The notes under the pieces are model-generated. The model saw only the letters and a list, made by a program, of their open reading frames with translations, had not been told where the DNA came from and made no database searches. Shown here one piece after another: positions 9,685-17,435 of a stretch of 64,000 nt of DNA (positions are counted from its first letter, which is position 1; each line of letters starts with the position of its first letter). The stretch is taken from NCBI RefSeq assembly GCF_029714425.1, contig NZ_CP121668.1:3555501-3619500 (forward strand), in the 5' to 3' direction. The DNA comes from Bradyrhizobium sp. CB2312. Lineage in GTDB: Bacteria > Pseudomonadota > Alphaproteobacteria > Rhizobiales > Xanthobacteraceae. A program made the translations under genes and the position numbers.

Positions 9685-11013
9685 TTACGACCAAGTCATT
9701 GAGCAAGCCATGCCGACGATGCACAGGAACATCGCTACGGTGGCAACCCAGCCAAGCCAATAGACCGGCCCCGAGATCACCAAGTCGCCCATGACCGATT
9801 TCCGCCGCACCAGGAGCATCATTACGGTCATGATCGGCGCTGCCAATATGCCATTGATGACGGCGCTCCAATAGAGCGCCTTGATCGGGTCGAGCGCCGT
9901 GAAGTTGAGCGCCACGCCGAGCGCGACAGACAGTGCGAGGACGCTGTAGAAGGCCACGGCTTCCTTCGGCTTTCGCGACAGACCGACCGGCCACTTGCGA
10001 CCCTCGCCGATCGCGTAGGCGGTCGAGCCGGCCAGCACCGGGATCGCAAGCAGGCCTGTCCCGATGATGCCGAGTGCGAAGATCAACTCGGCCATTGCCC
10101 CCGCGACGGGTCTCAAGGCTTCCGCGGCCTGGGCGGACGATTCGATGTCGGTCTTGCCGGATGTGTGCAAGGTTGCTGCCGTCGTCATGATAATCGCGAT
10201 GGCGATGACGTTCGACACAGCCATGCCGACGAGGGTATCGATCCGGATCCGCTTGATTTCCTCGTCCTCCTTCTCGGGCTCGCGCTTGAGCGGCTTCTTA
10301 TCGGGGTCGATCCGCTGCTCCTCCGCTTCCTGAGAAGATTGCCAGATGAACAGATAGGGTGAGATCGTCGTCCCTAGGATGGCGACCAAGGTTGTCAGGA
10401 ACGGCCCATCCCATTGGAGCTTGGGAATGAGCAATCCTCTCAGTGCCTCGCCCCACGGCACCTTTGCGAGAAAAAGCGCGATCACGTAGGCGAAGAGCAC
10501 CAACGTCAGCCATTTCAAGATGGAGACGTATCGCTCATACTTGAAGAAGATCTGCGCGAGCACCGAAACGGCGCCGAAGACCACGACGTAAAGCGTGCCC
10601 GGTCCGCCGATCAGAAGCTTGAGAGCATCGCCCATCGCTCCGAGGTCGGCGGCGACGTTGATCGTGTTGGCGACGAAGAGCAGAACGATTATGGACCAGA
10701 TGACGGGCGTGGGAAAATTTCGGCAGACGTTTCCTGCGATGCCGTGGCCCGTGACGCGGCCGATGCGTCCCGAAATCTCCTGAATCGCCGCCATCAGCGG
10801 ATAGGTGATCAGCATCGTCCAGCCGATGCCGAATCCGAGCTGGGCGCCCGCCTGACTGTAGGTGCCGATGCCGGAAGGATCGTCGTCGGAAGCGCCGGTG
10901 ATCAGGCCAGGCCCCAGGCGCTGCAAAAAGCTGTCCTGATCTTCATTCTCGATCGGCTTCTTGCTTGCACCCGCCTTCATCGTCACGTCCGATCCTCCGC
11001 TTGTTTCAGCCAC
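9685..11013 (-). CDS. Nramp-family divalent metal transporter, atypical clade
   Basis: A 442-aa inner-membrane protein with about 11 helices and the Nramp architecture. Helix 1 carries GASDDDPSGIGTYSQAG where classical members have DPGN, and helix 6 carries GTTISPYLFIWQSSQEAEE where they have MPH. The metal-binding methionine is therefore replaced, putting it in a divergent branch whose substrate (manganese, iron, magnesium or another) cannot be read from sequence. A charged cytoplasmic loop (PDKKPLKREPEKEDEEIKR) follows helix 6. First gene of a probable two-gene operon with the TAXI protein; divergent from the DUF1236 gene. Confidence 0.88.
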   Translation of the reverse strand: MAETSGGSDVTMKAGASKKPIENEDQDSFLQRLGPGLITGASDDDPSGIGTYSQAGAQLGFGIGWTMLITYPLMAAIQEISGRIGRVTGHGIAGNVCRNFPTPVIWSIIVLLFVANTINVAADLGAMGDALKLLIGGPGTLYVVVFGAVSVLAQIFFKYERYVSILKWLTLVLFAYVIALFLAKVPWGEALRGLLIPKLQWDGPFLTTLVAILGTTISPYLFIWQSSQEAEEQRIDPDKKPLKREPEKEDEEIKRIRIDTLVGMAVSNVIAIAIIMTTAATLHTSGKTDIESSAQAAEALRPVAGAMAELIFALGIIGTGLLAIPVLAGSTAYAIGEGRKWPVGLSRKPKEAVAFYSVLALSVALGVALNFTALDPIKALYWSAVINGILAAPIMTVMMLLVRRKSVMGDLVISGPVYWLGWVATVAMFLCIVGMACSMTWS

Positions 11014-11121
11014 GGAACCGTTAACGCCCCCGGCGTCCTAAGGGTCCTCACGGTCGCGCGCGCTTTTGATTTCAGTCGCAAGCGCGCTCGGGAAAATTAG
11101 GCAATTTCCTGCCGCGAATCT

Positions 11122-11146
11122 GGAACCTTGCCATCATTCAGGGGTT
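11122..11146 (+). promoter_or_regulatory. EcfG-type stress promoter
   Basis: GGAAC (11122-11126), 17 bases, GTT (11144-11146), about 35 bases before the DUF1236 gene start. It matches the EcfG general-stress sigma factor consensus of alphaproteobacteria. Confidence 0.6.
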
Positions 11147-11180
11147 CTCGCATGCAGCAGCCTGCGGCCAGGAGATTTTC

Positions 11181-11525
11181 ATGAAGAAGCTGATGCTGAC
11201 GTGCGCGGCTGCTGCGCTGATCTCGACGGGCGCGATGGCGCAATCCACCGTCGTCACCGCCACCGGTGCGGGCCACGCCGCCGCCGTGCAGATCGAGCCG
11301 GAATACCGCACGAAGATCCGCACCTACGTCACCGAACACAAGGTGCGCCCCGTGCAGACCCGCGAGAAGATCGTGGTCGGGCAGCCCGTGCCTCGCGAAG
11401 TAGAGCTCGAGTCCGTGCCCGCCGATTGGGAGCCGTCGCTCACCAAGTACCGTTACGTCTACTCCGGCGATCGCGTGATGCTGGTCGGTCCTTCGACGCG
11501 CACGGTCGTCCAGGAGATCGACTGA
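11181..11525 (+). CDS. Secreted DUF1236 protein, 114 aa
   Basis: Signal peptide MKKLMLTCAAAALISTGAMA is cleaved before QSTVV. The mature part is one DUF1236 domain: YRTKIRTYVTEHKVRPV, the strand VVGQPVPREVELESVP and the closing YRYVYSGDRVMLVGP followed by TRTVVQEID. These are periplasmic proteins of unknown function, frequent in Bradyrhizobium and often stress-induced. The gene is intact and has an EcfG-type promoter about 35 bases upstream. A larger two-domain relative lies at 16260. Confidence 0.88.
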   Translation: MKKLMLTCAAAALISTGAMAQSTVVTATGAGHAAAVQIEPEYRTKIRTYVTEHKVRPVQTREKIVVGQPVPREVELESVPADWEPSLTKYRYVYSGDRVMLVGPSTRTVVQEID

Positions 11526-11617
11526 ATCCTTCCGGGCGGGTCGCTGAAACAAAAGCGGCCCGCCTGCGTCCGCTCCGGCCCACCGATTCCTGATTCCTTC
11601 CTTGCGAGCGGCCGTCC

Positions 11618-12032
11618 ATGCCGATCATCAGATACTTCGTCTTCGTCGGCGCGCTGCTGCTGGCGCTGCTCTTCGCTGCGGACCGATACCTGCCGCCCGC
11701 TGTCGAGCGCGCGGGCCCCTCCGATCCGGACAGGACCATTATCCGAATTACGTCGACGAGAAGCCTTCCGGAGAAGATCGTGTTCGCGTCCTCGCGCCGA
11801 TGCGCCGACGATCGCGCAGGCCGATCCAATTCCGGAACGGCAGTACCAGGTGCGCGAAGACATGGCCGCCATGCCTGCAGCACCTTCCGTGGAGGTCAGG
11901 AAAGAAGCGTCGGCGCGCGCCTCCGCTGGGGCCCGCCCGCATTCGAAGCGCTCCGCAAAGCTGCAGAAAAGGACGCCAGACCGACATCTCGCCTTCGAGC
12001 GGAACGGCCCGTTTACCGGCGGATGGTGGTGA
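11618..12032 (+). pseudogene. Small membrane-anchored protein, frameshifted
   Basis: The start MPIIRYFVFVGALLLALLF followed by ADRYLPP is the conserved N-terminal anchor of a Bradyrhizobium family with a proline/alanine-rich periplasmic tail, and IIRI.S...LPEKIVF follows as expected. After residue 57 (VFASS) the frame is lost: the expected continuation (DAPTIAQADPIPERQYQV, then EDMAAMPAAPSVEVRKEA, ending NGPFTGGWW at 12032) lies in the +1 frame. One indel near 11790-11800 explains this. Read as it stands, the frame runs on to 12172 with foreign composition. Confidence 0.65.
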
Positions 12033-12558
12033 GCGGAAAGCTCGACAGTGGCCCAAAGGAAAAGGCCGCTCCCTGCAGGGTGCTGCCTTCGTCGCCTTCA
12101 GGTGCGTCCGCCTCACCAGTGGCGGCGGTGCCGATGCCAGTGGTGGGAATGAGCGGATACGTCCCGCGGTAGTAGGCGTAGGTCGGCCGGACGACGCGGC
12201 GATAGCGATACCCGTAGGAGACCGGCGCAGTGTAGTAGGTCGTGGTGTAGCCGCCGCTGCAGCGATAGGGCTCGTCGTACCCATAGTGGTAGGCGTAAGG
12301 ACCGCCATAGTAGCCGGCACCATATTAGCCGGGGCCGTCGTAGTAGCCATAGCCCGGCCCCCAGCCATATGCCGAGGAGGCGAGCCCGCCGATGACGGCG
12401 CCCGCAACCAGGCCGCCGGCGATGCCCGGTCCCCAGCCACCCCAGCCGCCTTGCCTATGAGCTTCGGCGGGAGACGCCGTGGCTACCGATGCCAGACCAA
12501 GAGCGCCGACCATCAGCGCCGACATTGCAATCTTCTTCATCGAGGATCCTTTCCACAT
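12013..12558 (-). pseudogene. Gly/Tyr-rich secreted protein with internal stop
   Basis: Signal peptide MKKIAMSALMVGALGLASVA with cleavage near SPAEA, then a glycine-rich helix (GPGIAGGLVAGAVIGGLASS) and a tyrosine/glycine tail (YGWGPGYGYYDGPG). A TAA at 12325-12327 ends the frame at 77 aa. In the same frame the tail simply continues: YGAGYYGGPYAYHYGYDEPY, then VVRPTYAYYRGTY, for another 103 codons to a stop at 12013. Relatives end in such a Tyr-rich tail, so TAA most likely replaces a Tyr codon. The ATG at 12540 (MKKIAM) is a better start than the one at 12558. Confidence 0.65.
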
Positions 12559-12815
12559 TGCGCACGCCCCGGCGATAACGGGAAAACAGGCAATGGTTGC
12601 TGCTGGCCCCCGGCGGCGAGGGGCAATGGAAGGCTCGGCGCCGGGGCAGCGTCACTCGAAGCTTCGGGCTTGGAACCCAACGTTCATGGGTGAGACGAGT
12701 TCGATCACAATGCTGCGGCGCGAATTGCGCAAGCCGCCCGGAGGTCGCGTTAACAAAGTTGAATTCGCCGCCGGGCTTTTGCGCTAAGCTCCATTTCTCG
12801 CTTTTGGGGGGTCTC

Positions 12816-13016
12816 ATGTTCGATCCGGCCACGACCGCGCTTCTGCGCGCCGTCCTCGAAGAGGTTTGCGAGGAAATCTCGCGTTCGGAAACTGGCGCTC
12901 GCACGCGCGTCGCCTCGCGAATTCTGGAAGCCGCCGCCAAAGGCGACGTCGCACCAGAGAGTCTGAAGCAGGTCGGCCGCGAAGCGCTTCACGACGCGCC
13001 CACCATGTGCCGATAG
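12816..13016 (+). CDS. Conserved small rhizobial protein, 66 aa
   Basis: A 66-aa helical protein, MFDPATTALLRAVLEEVCEE then TGARTRVASRILEAAAKGD and LKQVGREALHDAPTMCR. It matches a small orphan family common in Bradyrhizobium (same start MFDPAT..LLRAVL.EVC, same end APTMWR-like). The start at 12816 follows a G-rich stretch 5 bases upstream; the upstream extension of the frame is not coding. It begins a run of four short same-strand genes before the glycosyltransferase. Function unknown. Confidence 0.85.
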   Translation: MFDPATTALLRAVLEEVCEEISRSETGARTRVASRILEAAAKGDVAPESLKQVGREALHDAPTMCR

Positions 13017-13032
13017 CGCGGGGCGCCGAGGC

Positions 13033-13350
13033 GTGAACTTCCAGGTCACGGTACTCAAGATCCTGGTGAGTTATCCCGATGGATTCGCCGTCATGGCGGA
13101 CCTCAAGCGCGACATGGCGATCCTGTCGACGAGCGGGCGGGACTGGGCCGAGCGAACCAGGCGCCTCGCCGCACGCGTGCCGGACCTCGATATCTTTTCG
13201 CAGGCGCTGGTCGAGCGTCTGAACGGAGGATGGCGGATCACCGACAAGGGCCGGACGGTGCTCGAGTTCATGGGGAACAGGCCTTCCGCGCCGCAAACCA
13301 CGCCGGCCGCTCCGGTCGAAAATCTCGCGACCGCAGGACCCGCGCCCTGA
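13033..13350 (+). CDS. Conserved hypothetical protein, winged-helix-like, 105 aa
   Basis: A 105-aa protein with GTG start 16 bases after the previous stop. The first 80 residues (MNFQVTVLKILVSYPDGFAV, DLKRDMAILSTSGRDW, RLAARVPDLDIFSQALVERL, GGWRITDKGRTVLEFM) have the helix-turn-helix then beta-wing pattern seen in small rhizobial families, where the W-x-I-T-x-x-G-R segment is the wing. The last 25 residues are a Pro/Ala-rich tail. It may be a small DNA-binding protein, but that is inference. Confidence 0.75.
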   Translation: MNFQVTVLKILVSYPDGFAVMADLKRDMAILSTSGRDWAERTRRLAARVPDLDIFSQALVERLNGGWRITDKGRTVLEFMGNRPSAPQTTPAAPVENLATAGPAP

Positions 13351-13524
13351 CTTCTCGTCTCTACAAGGGACGGCCGCAGCCAACGCCTGCAGCGCCGCCG
13401 CGCCGCGCGAGCGCGCGCGTGTGCCAAGGCGTCCTGACTCCTTCGTCTGAGGATCGGGAAAAATCGGAAACCTTCCGGAGCGCCTTGAGTTGGCAACGAC
13501 TGGGTTTGTCTCCGGAGAGTGAGC

Positions 13525-13734
13525 ATGGCCGAAGACGTCGTCTTGAAGAACGCCACGGAGACCGCCTGGACCGTGTATCGGGCGCGGCACCCCAACGTCG
13601 ACGCTCATGATGGCCGGCGCTGCCTCATGGAGCGCCATCTGCATCGGAGATGGGAAGAGCGACAGAGCGATACTGAAGAACTTGCCACCTTCGGGTTAGC
13701 CTACCTGCACCGGCTCCCCAGAGACGGACGTTGA
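13525..13734 (+). CDS. Conserved small rhizobial protein, 69 aa
   Basis: A 69-aa soluble protein, MAEDVVLKNATETAWTVYRA then DAHDGRRCLMERHLHRRWE and ELATFGLAYLHRLP. The pattern A....Y...HP..D..D.RRCLLER is a recognisable orphan family in Bradyrhizobium. A GGAGAGTGAGC leader precedes the ATG at 13525; a GTG two codons upstream is also in frame. The stop is 5 bases before the next small gene. Function unknown. Confidence 0.8.
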   Translation: MAEDVVLKNATETAWTVYRARHPNVDAHDGRRCLMERHLHRRWEERQSDTEELATFGLAYLHRLPRDGR

Positions 13735-13739
13735 CGAGC

Positions 13740-13862
13740 ATGAAAATGCTCGTCGCGCACCTAGCCAACGGAAGCACAAGGCCCGGTTGGACGTTGCTTG
13801 CGATTTCGTTTCTGATCTCCGCGACCATCGTGATCGGCCTGCGCATCGCGTTCGGGGCCTAG
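13740..13862 (+). CDS. Small single-pass membrane protein, 40 aa
   Basis: The frame from the ATG at 13740 encodes 40 aa: a short polar start (MKMLVAHLANGSTRPG) and one hydrophobic helix (WTLLAISFLISATIVIGLRI) ending FGA. It sits between two convincing genes, 5 bases after one and 4 bases before the next, which supports translation. No family recognised; probably an inner-membrane microprotein. Confidence 0.6.
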   Translation: MKMLVAHLANGSTRPGWTLLAISFLISATIVIGLRIAFGA

Positions 13863-13866
13863 CTCG

Positions 13867-14925
13867 ATGCGGATCGCTCAGCTTGCCCCGTTGGCCGAAA
13901 GCGTCCCTCCGAAGTTGTACGGTGGTACCGAGCGGGTGATCGCCTGGCTGGTCGACGAACTGGTCGACGTCGGTCACGACGTCACTCTGTTCGCAAGCGG
14001 CGATTCGAGTACGAAAGCCAAGCTTCACGCGGTGTGGCCCCGCGCGCTGCGCCTGGGGCGGCGCGGTGTCGACGCCAACGCCGCCTGCTCGCTGCTGATC
14101 GAGACCATCGCCGAACATGCGCACGAATTCGACGTCATTCATTCCCATGTCGACTGGCTTCCGCTGCCGGTACTGAGCCGGACGGGCGTGCCGTTTCTAA
14201 CGACGATGCACGGCCGGCTCGACCTTCCGGGCTTGCCCGACGTGATCCGGACTTTCCCCAAGGCGCCGTTCGTCTCCATCTCCGACAATCAGCGGCGTCA
14301 GCTTCCGAGCGCCAACTGGATCGCGACGATTCAGCACGGATTGCCGAAGGATCTGTTTCGTCCCTCCTACGAAGCCGGGTCGTATCTGGCTTTTCTCGGG
14401 CGGCTGACCGCGGAGAAGGGGCCGGAAGCCGCGATACGCATCGCACACGCGGTCCAGCTGCCGCTCCGGATCGCGGCCAAAATACCCCGGGCCGAGGCGG
14501 CCTACTTCAAGAAGAAGCTCGAGCCCGAGATCGACGGCGAGAAGGTCCAGCTCATCGGCGAGGTGGACGAAATCCGGAAGCAGCCTTTCCTCGCCGGCGC
14601 CGCCGCCTTGCTGTTTCCCATCGATTGGCCGGAGCCGTTCGGCCTCGTCATGATCGAGGCGATGGCGTGCGGGACGCCCGTGATCGCCTACCGTTCCGGA
14701 TCGGTGCCGGAGGTCGTCGAGGACGGCATCACCGGCTTCATCGTGGAAGGCGAGGCGCAGGCGATCGAGGCGGTCAAGAAAGCCGTCCGGCTGGACAGAA
14801 GAGAGGTGCGCGCCCGCTTCGAGGAGCGCTTCGTCGCGTGTCGCATGGCGAAGGAATACGAAGTTCGGTATCGCGAATTGACCTCCGCCCAAGCGCGACA
14901 CCCGCTTCACGCAGCGGGTAAGTGA
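13867..14925 (+). CDS. Glycosyltransferase family 4
   Basis: A 352-aa GT-B fold enzyme. The N-terminal domain has the donor-side Gly-Gly loop (PPKLYGGTERVIAWL, residues 14-28) and DVIHSHVDWLPLP; the C-terminal domain opens with YLAFLGRLTAEKGPEAAI near residue 173 and carries the catalytic EPFGLVMIEA at 256-265 followed by MACGTPVIA. It transfers a sugar from a nucleotide donor; the acceptor is unknown. It resembles the short cytosolic GT4 enzymes often annotated as trehalose-synthase-like or lipopolysaccharide transferases. No polysaccharide genes lie nearby. It ends a five-gene run starting at 12816, which suggests cotranscription with stress-type genes. Confidence 0.88.
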   Translation: MRIAQLAPLAESVPPKLYGGTERVIAWLVDELVDVGHDVTLFASGDSSTKAKLHAVWPRALRLGRRGVDANAACSLLIETIAEHAHEFDVIHSHVDWLPLPVLSRTGVPFLTTMHGRLDLPGLPDVIRTFPKAPFVSISDNQRRQLPSANWIATIQHGLPKDLFRPSYEAGSYLAFLGRLTAEKGPEAAIRIAHAVQLPLRIAAKIPRAEAAYFKKKLEPEIDGEKVQLIGEVDEIRKQPFLAGAAALLFPIDWPEPFGLVMIEAMACGTPVIAYRSGSVPEVVEDGITGFIVEGEAQAIEAVKKAVRLDRREVRARFEERFVACRMAKEYEVRYRELTSAQARHPLHAAGK

Positions 14926-14962
14926 CGAATCCTTTGGCGTTAGTCCCCGGCGTCTCCTACCG

Positions 14963-14987
14963 GGAACAAGCGGAACTGCCGGGCGTT
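14963..14987 (+). promoter_or_regulatory. EcfG-type stress promoter
   Basis: GGAAC (14963-14967), 16 bases, CGTT (14984-14987): a perfect match to the EcfG consensus, about 50 bases before the PRC-barrel gene at 15036. Confidence 0.7.
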
Positions 14988-15035
14988 GTGGGGGCGGCAT
15001 CCGACCGGATGCTGGTCCACTGGAGGATATGATCT

Positions 15036-15554
15036 ATGAAAAGGATTCTTGCCATCGCTCTGCTTGGCACTGCCGTGATCGGCGGGGCTGCATTCGCGCA
15101 ATCCACGCAACCGGCCGATCGCGCTGCGCCGGCCGCCACCGCCGCTCACACGACCGACGCGAAAATGGCATTCAAGGGCAATTGGCGCGCCTCGAAGCTC
15201 ATGGGCCTGAACGTCTACAACGAGAACAACGAGAAGCTCGGCGACATCAACGAGCTGCTCGTCGACAAGAGTGGCAAGATCAACGCGGTGGTGATCGGAA
15301 TCGGCGGCTTCCTGGGAATGGGCGAGCACGACATCGCCGTCTCCATGGATAAGCTGAAGTTCGTCGAAGAGCCTGTCCGGACAAGCTCGACCAGCACCAC
15401 TACCACTACTACGCGCGACAAGACCACCGGCGCGGCTTCGACCAACACCACGACCCGCAACGCTAACGATTGGGTCCCCGACCACGCCGTCATGAGCGGC
15501 AACAAGGAGCAGTTGAAGGCGCTCCCGCAGTTCAAGTACTCAGACTACAACTAA
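15036..15554 (+). CDS. Secreted PRC-barrel protein, 172 aa
   Basis: Signal peptide MKRILAIALLGTAVIGGAAFA with cleavage before QSTQPA. Residues about 50-112 form a PRC barrel: RASKLMGLNVYNENNEKLG, DINELLVDKSGKINAVVIG, then a GGFLGMGEHDIAV turn. A Thr/Ser-rich linker (TSSTSTTTTTTRDKTTG) leads to a conserved end (KEQLKALPQFKYSDYN). Such periplasmic PRC proteins are stress-induced in rhizobia; function unknown. A strong EcfG-type promoter and a clear downstream terminator make this a single-gene unit. A broken relative lies at 20185. Confidence 0.9.
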   Translation: MKRILAIALLGTAVIGGAAFAQSTQPADRAAPAATAAHTTDAKMAFKGNWRASKLMGLNVYNENNEKLGDINELLVDKSGKINAVVIGIGGFLGMGEHDIAVSMDKLKFVEEPVRTSSTSTTTTTTRDKTTGAASTNTTTRNANDWVPDHAVMSGNKEQLKALPQFKYSDYN

Positions 15555-15578
15555 GGGGACGAAGCGTTCTCGGATCGA

Positions 15579-15605
15579 GGGCCTCCATTGGAGGCCCTTT
15601 TTCTT
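15579..15605 (+). terminator. Rho-independent terminator after PRC-barrel gene
   Basis: Perfect 8-bp stem GGGCCTCC / GGAGGCCC with a 3-base loop, followed by TTTTTCTTT. Confidence 0.9.
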
Positions 15606-15634
15606 TGAGGTGCGATGACGCGGGCACAAACAGA

Positions 15635-15665
15635 AACGGCCCATCCGGATGCCGGACGGGCCGTT
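15635..15665 (-). terminator. Terminator after the 26-aa membrane protein
   Basis: A long stem-loop, AACGGCCC-TCCGG paired with CCGG-GGGCCGTT around a 3-base loop. On the minus strand it is followed by TCTGTTTG. It lies 18 bases past the stop of the small gene at 15684. Confidence 0.7.
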
Positions 15666-15683
15666 CGTACGAAAGTCAGTAGC

Positions 15684-15764
15684 TCAGTGCATATGAACCA
15701 GGAAATAGCCGACGCCGCCAACAACGAGGACGGCAGGAACGGCCCACAGAATCAATACGGGCAT
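15684..15764 (-). CDS. Small membrane protein, 26 aa
   Basis: A 26-codon gene, MPVLILWAVPAVLVVGGVGY then FLVHMH, with a strong GGAGGAG 4 bases before its ATG and a terminator just after its stop. It is one hydrophobic helix with a short histidine-containing tail. Near-identical tiny proteins (MPVLILWAVPAV...GYY) recur in Bradyrhizobium, so it is likely real despite its size. Role unknown. Confidence 0.7.
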   Translation of the reverse strand: MPVLILWAVPAVLVVGGVGYFLVHMH

Positions 15765-15823
15765 TTTCTCCTCCAATTGCTGTCAGTAGGTTCGCGGGCT
15801 TCCTTCGGCCCCCGAATGGTCGC

Positions 15824-16051
15824 TTACTGCTCGGTGCAAACCTTGGTGGTCTTCACGGCGGACTCGGCTTCCGTCTTGGTCTTGTAGACGCCGTCGCCCA
15901 CGACCGTGGTGGTGGTCGTCGTCGGCTTGGTGTCGACGACGGTGCACTTCTTGGTGGACGCGTCGCGCACGATATAGAACTCGGCGGCGCTGGCGGCCTG
16001 GGTGCCAAGGGCGAAGGCGGCGAGCGCGCCGCACACGATCAACTTCTTCAT
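15824..16051 (-). CDS. Small secreted protein, 75 aa
   Basis: Signal peptide MKKLIVCGALAAFALGTQAA with cleavage at ASAAEF; the mature 51 residues (FYIVRDASTKKCTVVD, TTTTTTVVGDGVYKTKTEA) contain two cysteines, KKCTVV and KVCTEQ, that could form a disulphide. It matches a common Bradyrhizobium family of small periplasmic proteins with a poly-Thr loop. A perfect EcfG-type promoter lies 36 bases upstream. Function unknown. Confidence 0.88.
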   Translation of the reverse strand: MKKLIVCGALAAFALGTQAASAAEFYIVRDASTKKCTVVDTKPTTTTTTVVGDGVYKTKTEAESAVKTTKVCTEQ

Positions 16052-16086
16052 GATGTCCTCCTCAGTGTTCGTAAGTAGTCACTGCC

Positions 16087-16111
16087 AACGGGGTTTCGTA
16101 GACGAAGTTCC
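16087..16111 (-). promoter_or_regulatory. EcfG-type stress promoter
   Basis: On the minus strand GGAAC (16111-16107), 16 bases, CGTT (16090-16087): a perfect consensus match upstream of the 75-aa secreted protein gene. Confidence 0.7.
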
Positions 16112-16206
16112 GGTTGTTTCCACCCGCTCAAACCATCGTGCCATTTCGCTACAGCAGGAATCCTCCACGCCGGAAGAAACAAGAACGCTTTGCCTTTCCC
16201 GGAATC

Positions 16207-16231
16207 GGAACCGCGCGCGCCGGTAATGGTT
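16207..16231 (+). promoter_or_regulatory. EcfG-type stress promoter
   Basis: GGAAC (16207-16211), 17 bases, GTT (16229-16231), 29 bases before the ATG of the two-domain DUF1236 gene. Confidence 0.6.
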
Positions 16232-16259
16232 GATCGTCGTCCACATTTGGAGGTTTCAG

Positions 16260-17435
16260 ATGAACAAGCGTTTATTCTTGGCCACTACCGCTGCAGTCGC
16301 CCTAGCGACTTCGGCCTTCGCGCAGTCCTCTCCGAGCACGTCGAGCTCGAATCCAAGGGCCACCGAGCGTCAGCAGGATTCGTCGACAACGTCGCCGTGG
16401 TCCTCGACGTCGATCCCTTCCACCAGCTCGTCTTCAGGATCCGCGCAGTCTTCGACGAATTCCGCCCAGACGCAGTCTCCGTCTTCGACGGGACAGACTG
16501 CTGCAGGCCAGTCGTCCAATTCCGGTACCGGGACCAACACTACGCAGGCGCCGACCTCGAACAACTCCAGCAACCAGGCCCAGACCAATCAGCCGTCCGG
16601 CCAGAACACGACGCCGTCCAGCGAGGCGCAGACCAACACTCCGTCGAACACGAGCAACCAGACGCGGAGCGCCAACCCGCCGTCCTCCAGTACCAATCAG
16701 GCGCAGTCGCCGTCGGGTAGCGGTTCGACCAACACGGCCCAGCAGCCGACCAATCAGCAGAACGCCCCCGATCGTTCGTCGAACACCAACGTGAACGCGT
16801 CGGTGAACATCAACGACCAGCAGCGGACCCGCATCAGCGCGTTGATCTCGCACCTGAACGTGCAGCCGCTTACCAACGTGAACTTCTCCTTGTCGGTGGG
16901 CACCGTCGTCCCTCGCGATGTCCGCCTGCAGCCGCTGCCGGCCGAGGTCGTCGAGATCGTGCCGCAGTATCGCGGCTACAACTTCGTCTTGGTGAAGGAC
17001 CAGATCGTGATCGTCCAGCCGTCGACCTACAAGATCGTGACGGTCCTGCCGTTCTCCGGTCGTTCGATCGCCGCTGCGCCGGCGCGGACGGAGCAGCGTA
17101 AGACGACGTTCACCGACCGCGATCGCGAAGTCGTCCGCAAGCACGCCAAGGCGCGCCCGGTCGAGGGCGAGAAGCGCGTGACCACCGGCAGCTCGGTCCG
17201 GACCGAGATCCGGACCGGCGAGCGCGTGCCGGAGGGCGTGGAGATCGAGGCGTTCCCCGAAGACGTCTATCGGGATGCTCCGACCCTTCGCGAGTACCGG
17301 TACATCAATCGGGACAGCCGCACCTACATCGTCGAGCCCCACAACGTCGCGTCATCGAAGAGATCGATTGATCTCGCAACGGAAGGAGAAGAACGTGAAG
17401 ACCATTGTGCAGGGAGCGCTCACGGCGAAACCTGA
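16260..17435 (+). CDS. Secreted low-complexity two-domain DUF1236 protein, altered C-terminus
   Basis: Starts at the ATG at 16260 behind GGAGG. Signal peptide MNKRLFLATTAAVALATSAFA, then about 150 residues made almost only of Ser, Thr, Asn, Gln, Pro and Gly, then a DUF1236 domain (ISALISHLNVQPLTNVNFSL to YKIVTVLPFSG) and a second one (VVRKHAKARPVEGEKR to YRYINRDSRTYIVEP). The native ending RRVIEEID plus a TGA at 17369-17371 is present but one frame away: a single base lost near 17345 makes the frame run on to 17435, replacing the last residues by about 30 unrelated ones and overlapping the next gene. Probably periplasmic and stress-induced. Confidence 0.8.
   Translation: MNKRLFLATTAAVALATSAFAQSSPSTSSSNPRATERQQDSSTTSPWSSTSIPSTSSSSGSAQSSTNSAQTQSPSSTGQTAAGQSSNSGTGTNTTQAPTSNNSSNQAQTNQPSGQNTTPSSEAQTNTPSNTSNQTRSANPPSSSTNQAQSPSGSGSTNTAQQPTNQQNAPDRSSNTNVNASVNINDQQRTRISALISHLNVQPLTNVNFSLSVGTVVPRDVRLQPLPAEVVEIVPQYRGYNFVLVKDQIVIVQPSTYKIVTVLPFSGRSIAAAPARTEQRKTTFTDRDREVVRKHAKARPVEGEKRVTTGSSVRTEIRTGERVPEGVEIEAFPEDVYRDAPTLREYRYINRDSRTYIVEPHNVASSKRSIDLATEGEEREDHCAGSAHGET

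Noticed and set aside
10414..11100. A 228-codon plus-strand frame opposite the Nramp gene
   Set aside because: It is a GC-skew shadow of the well-supported membrane protein on the other strand.
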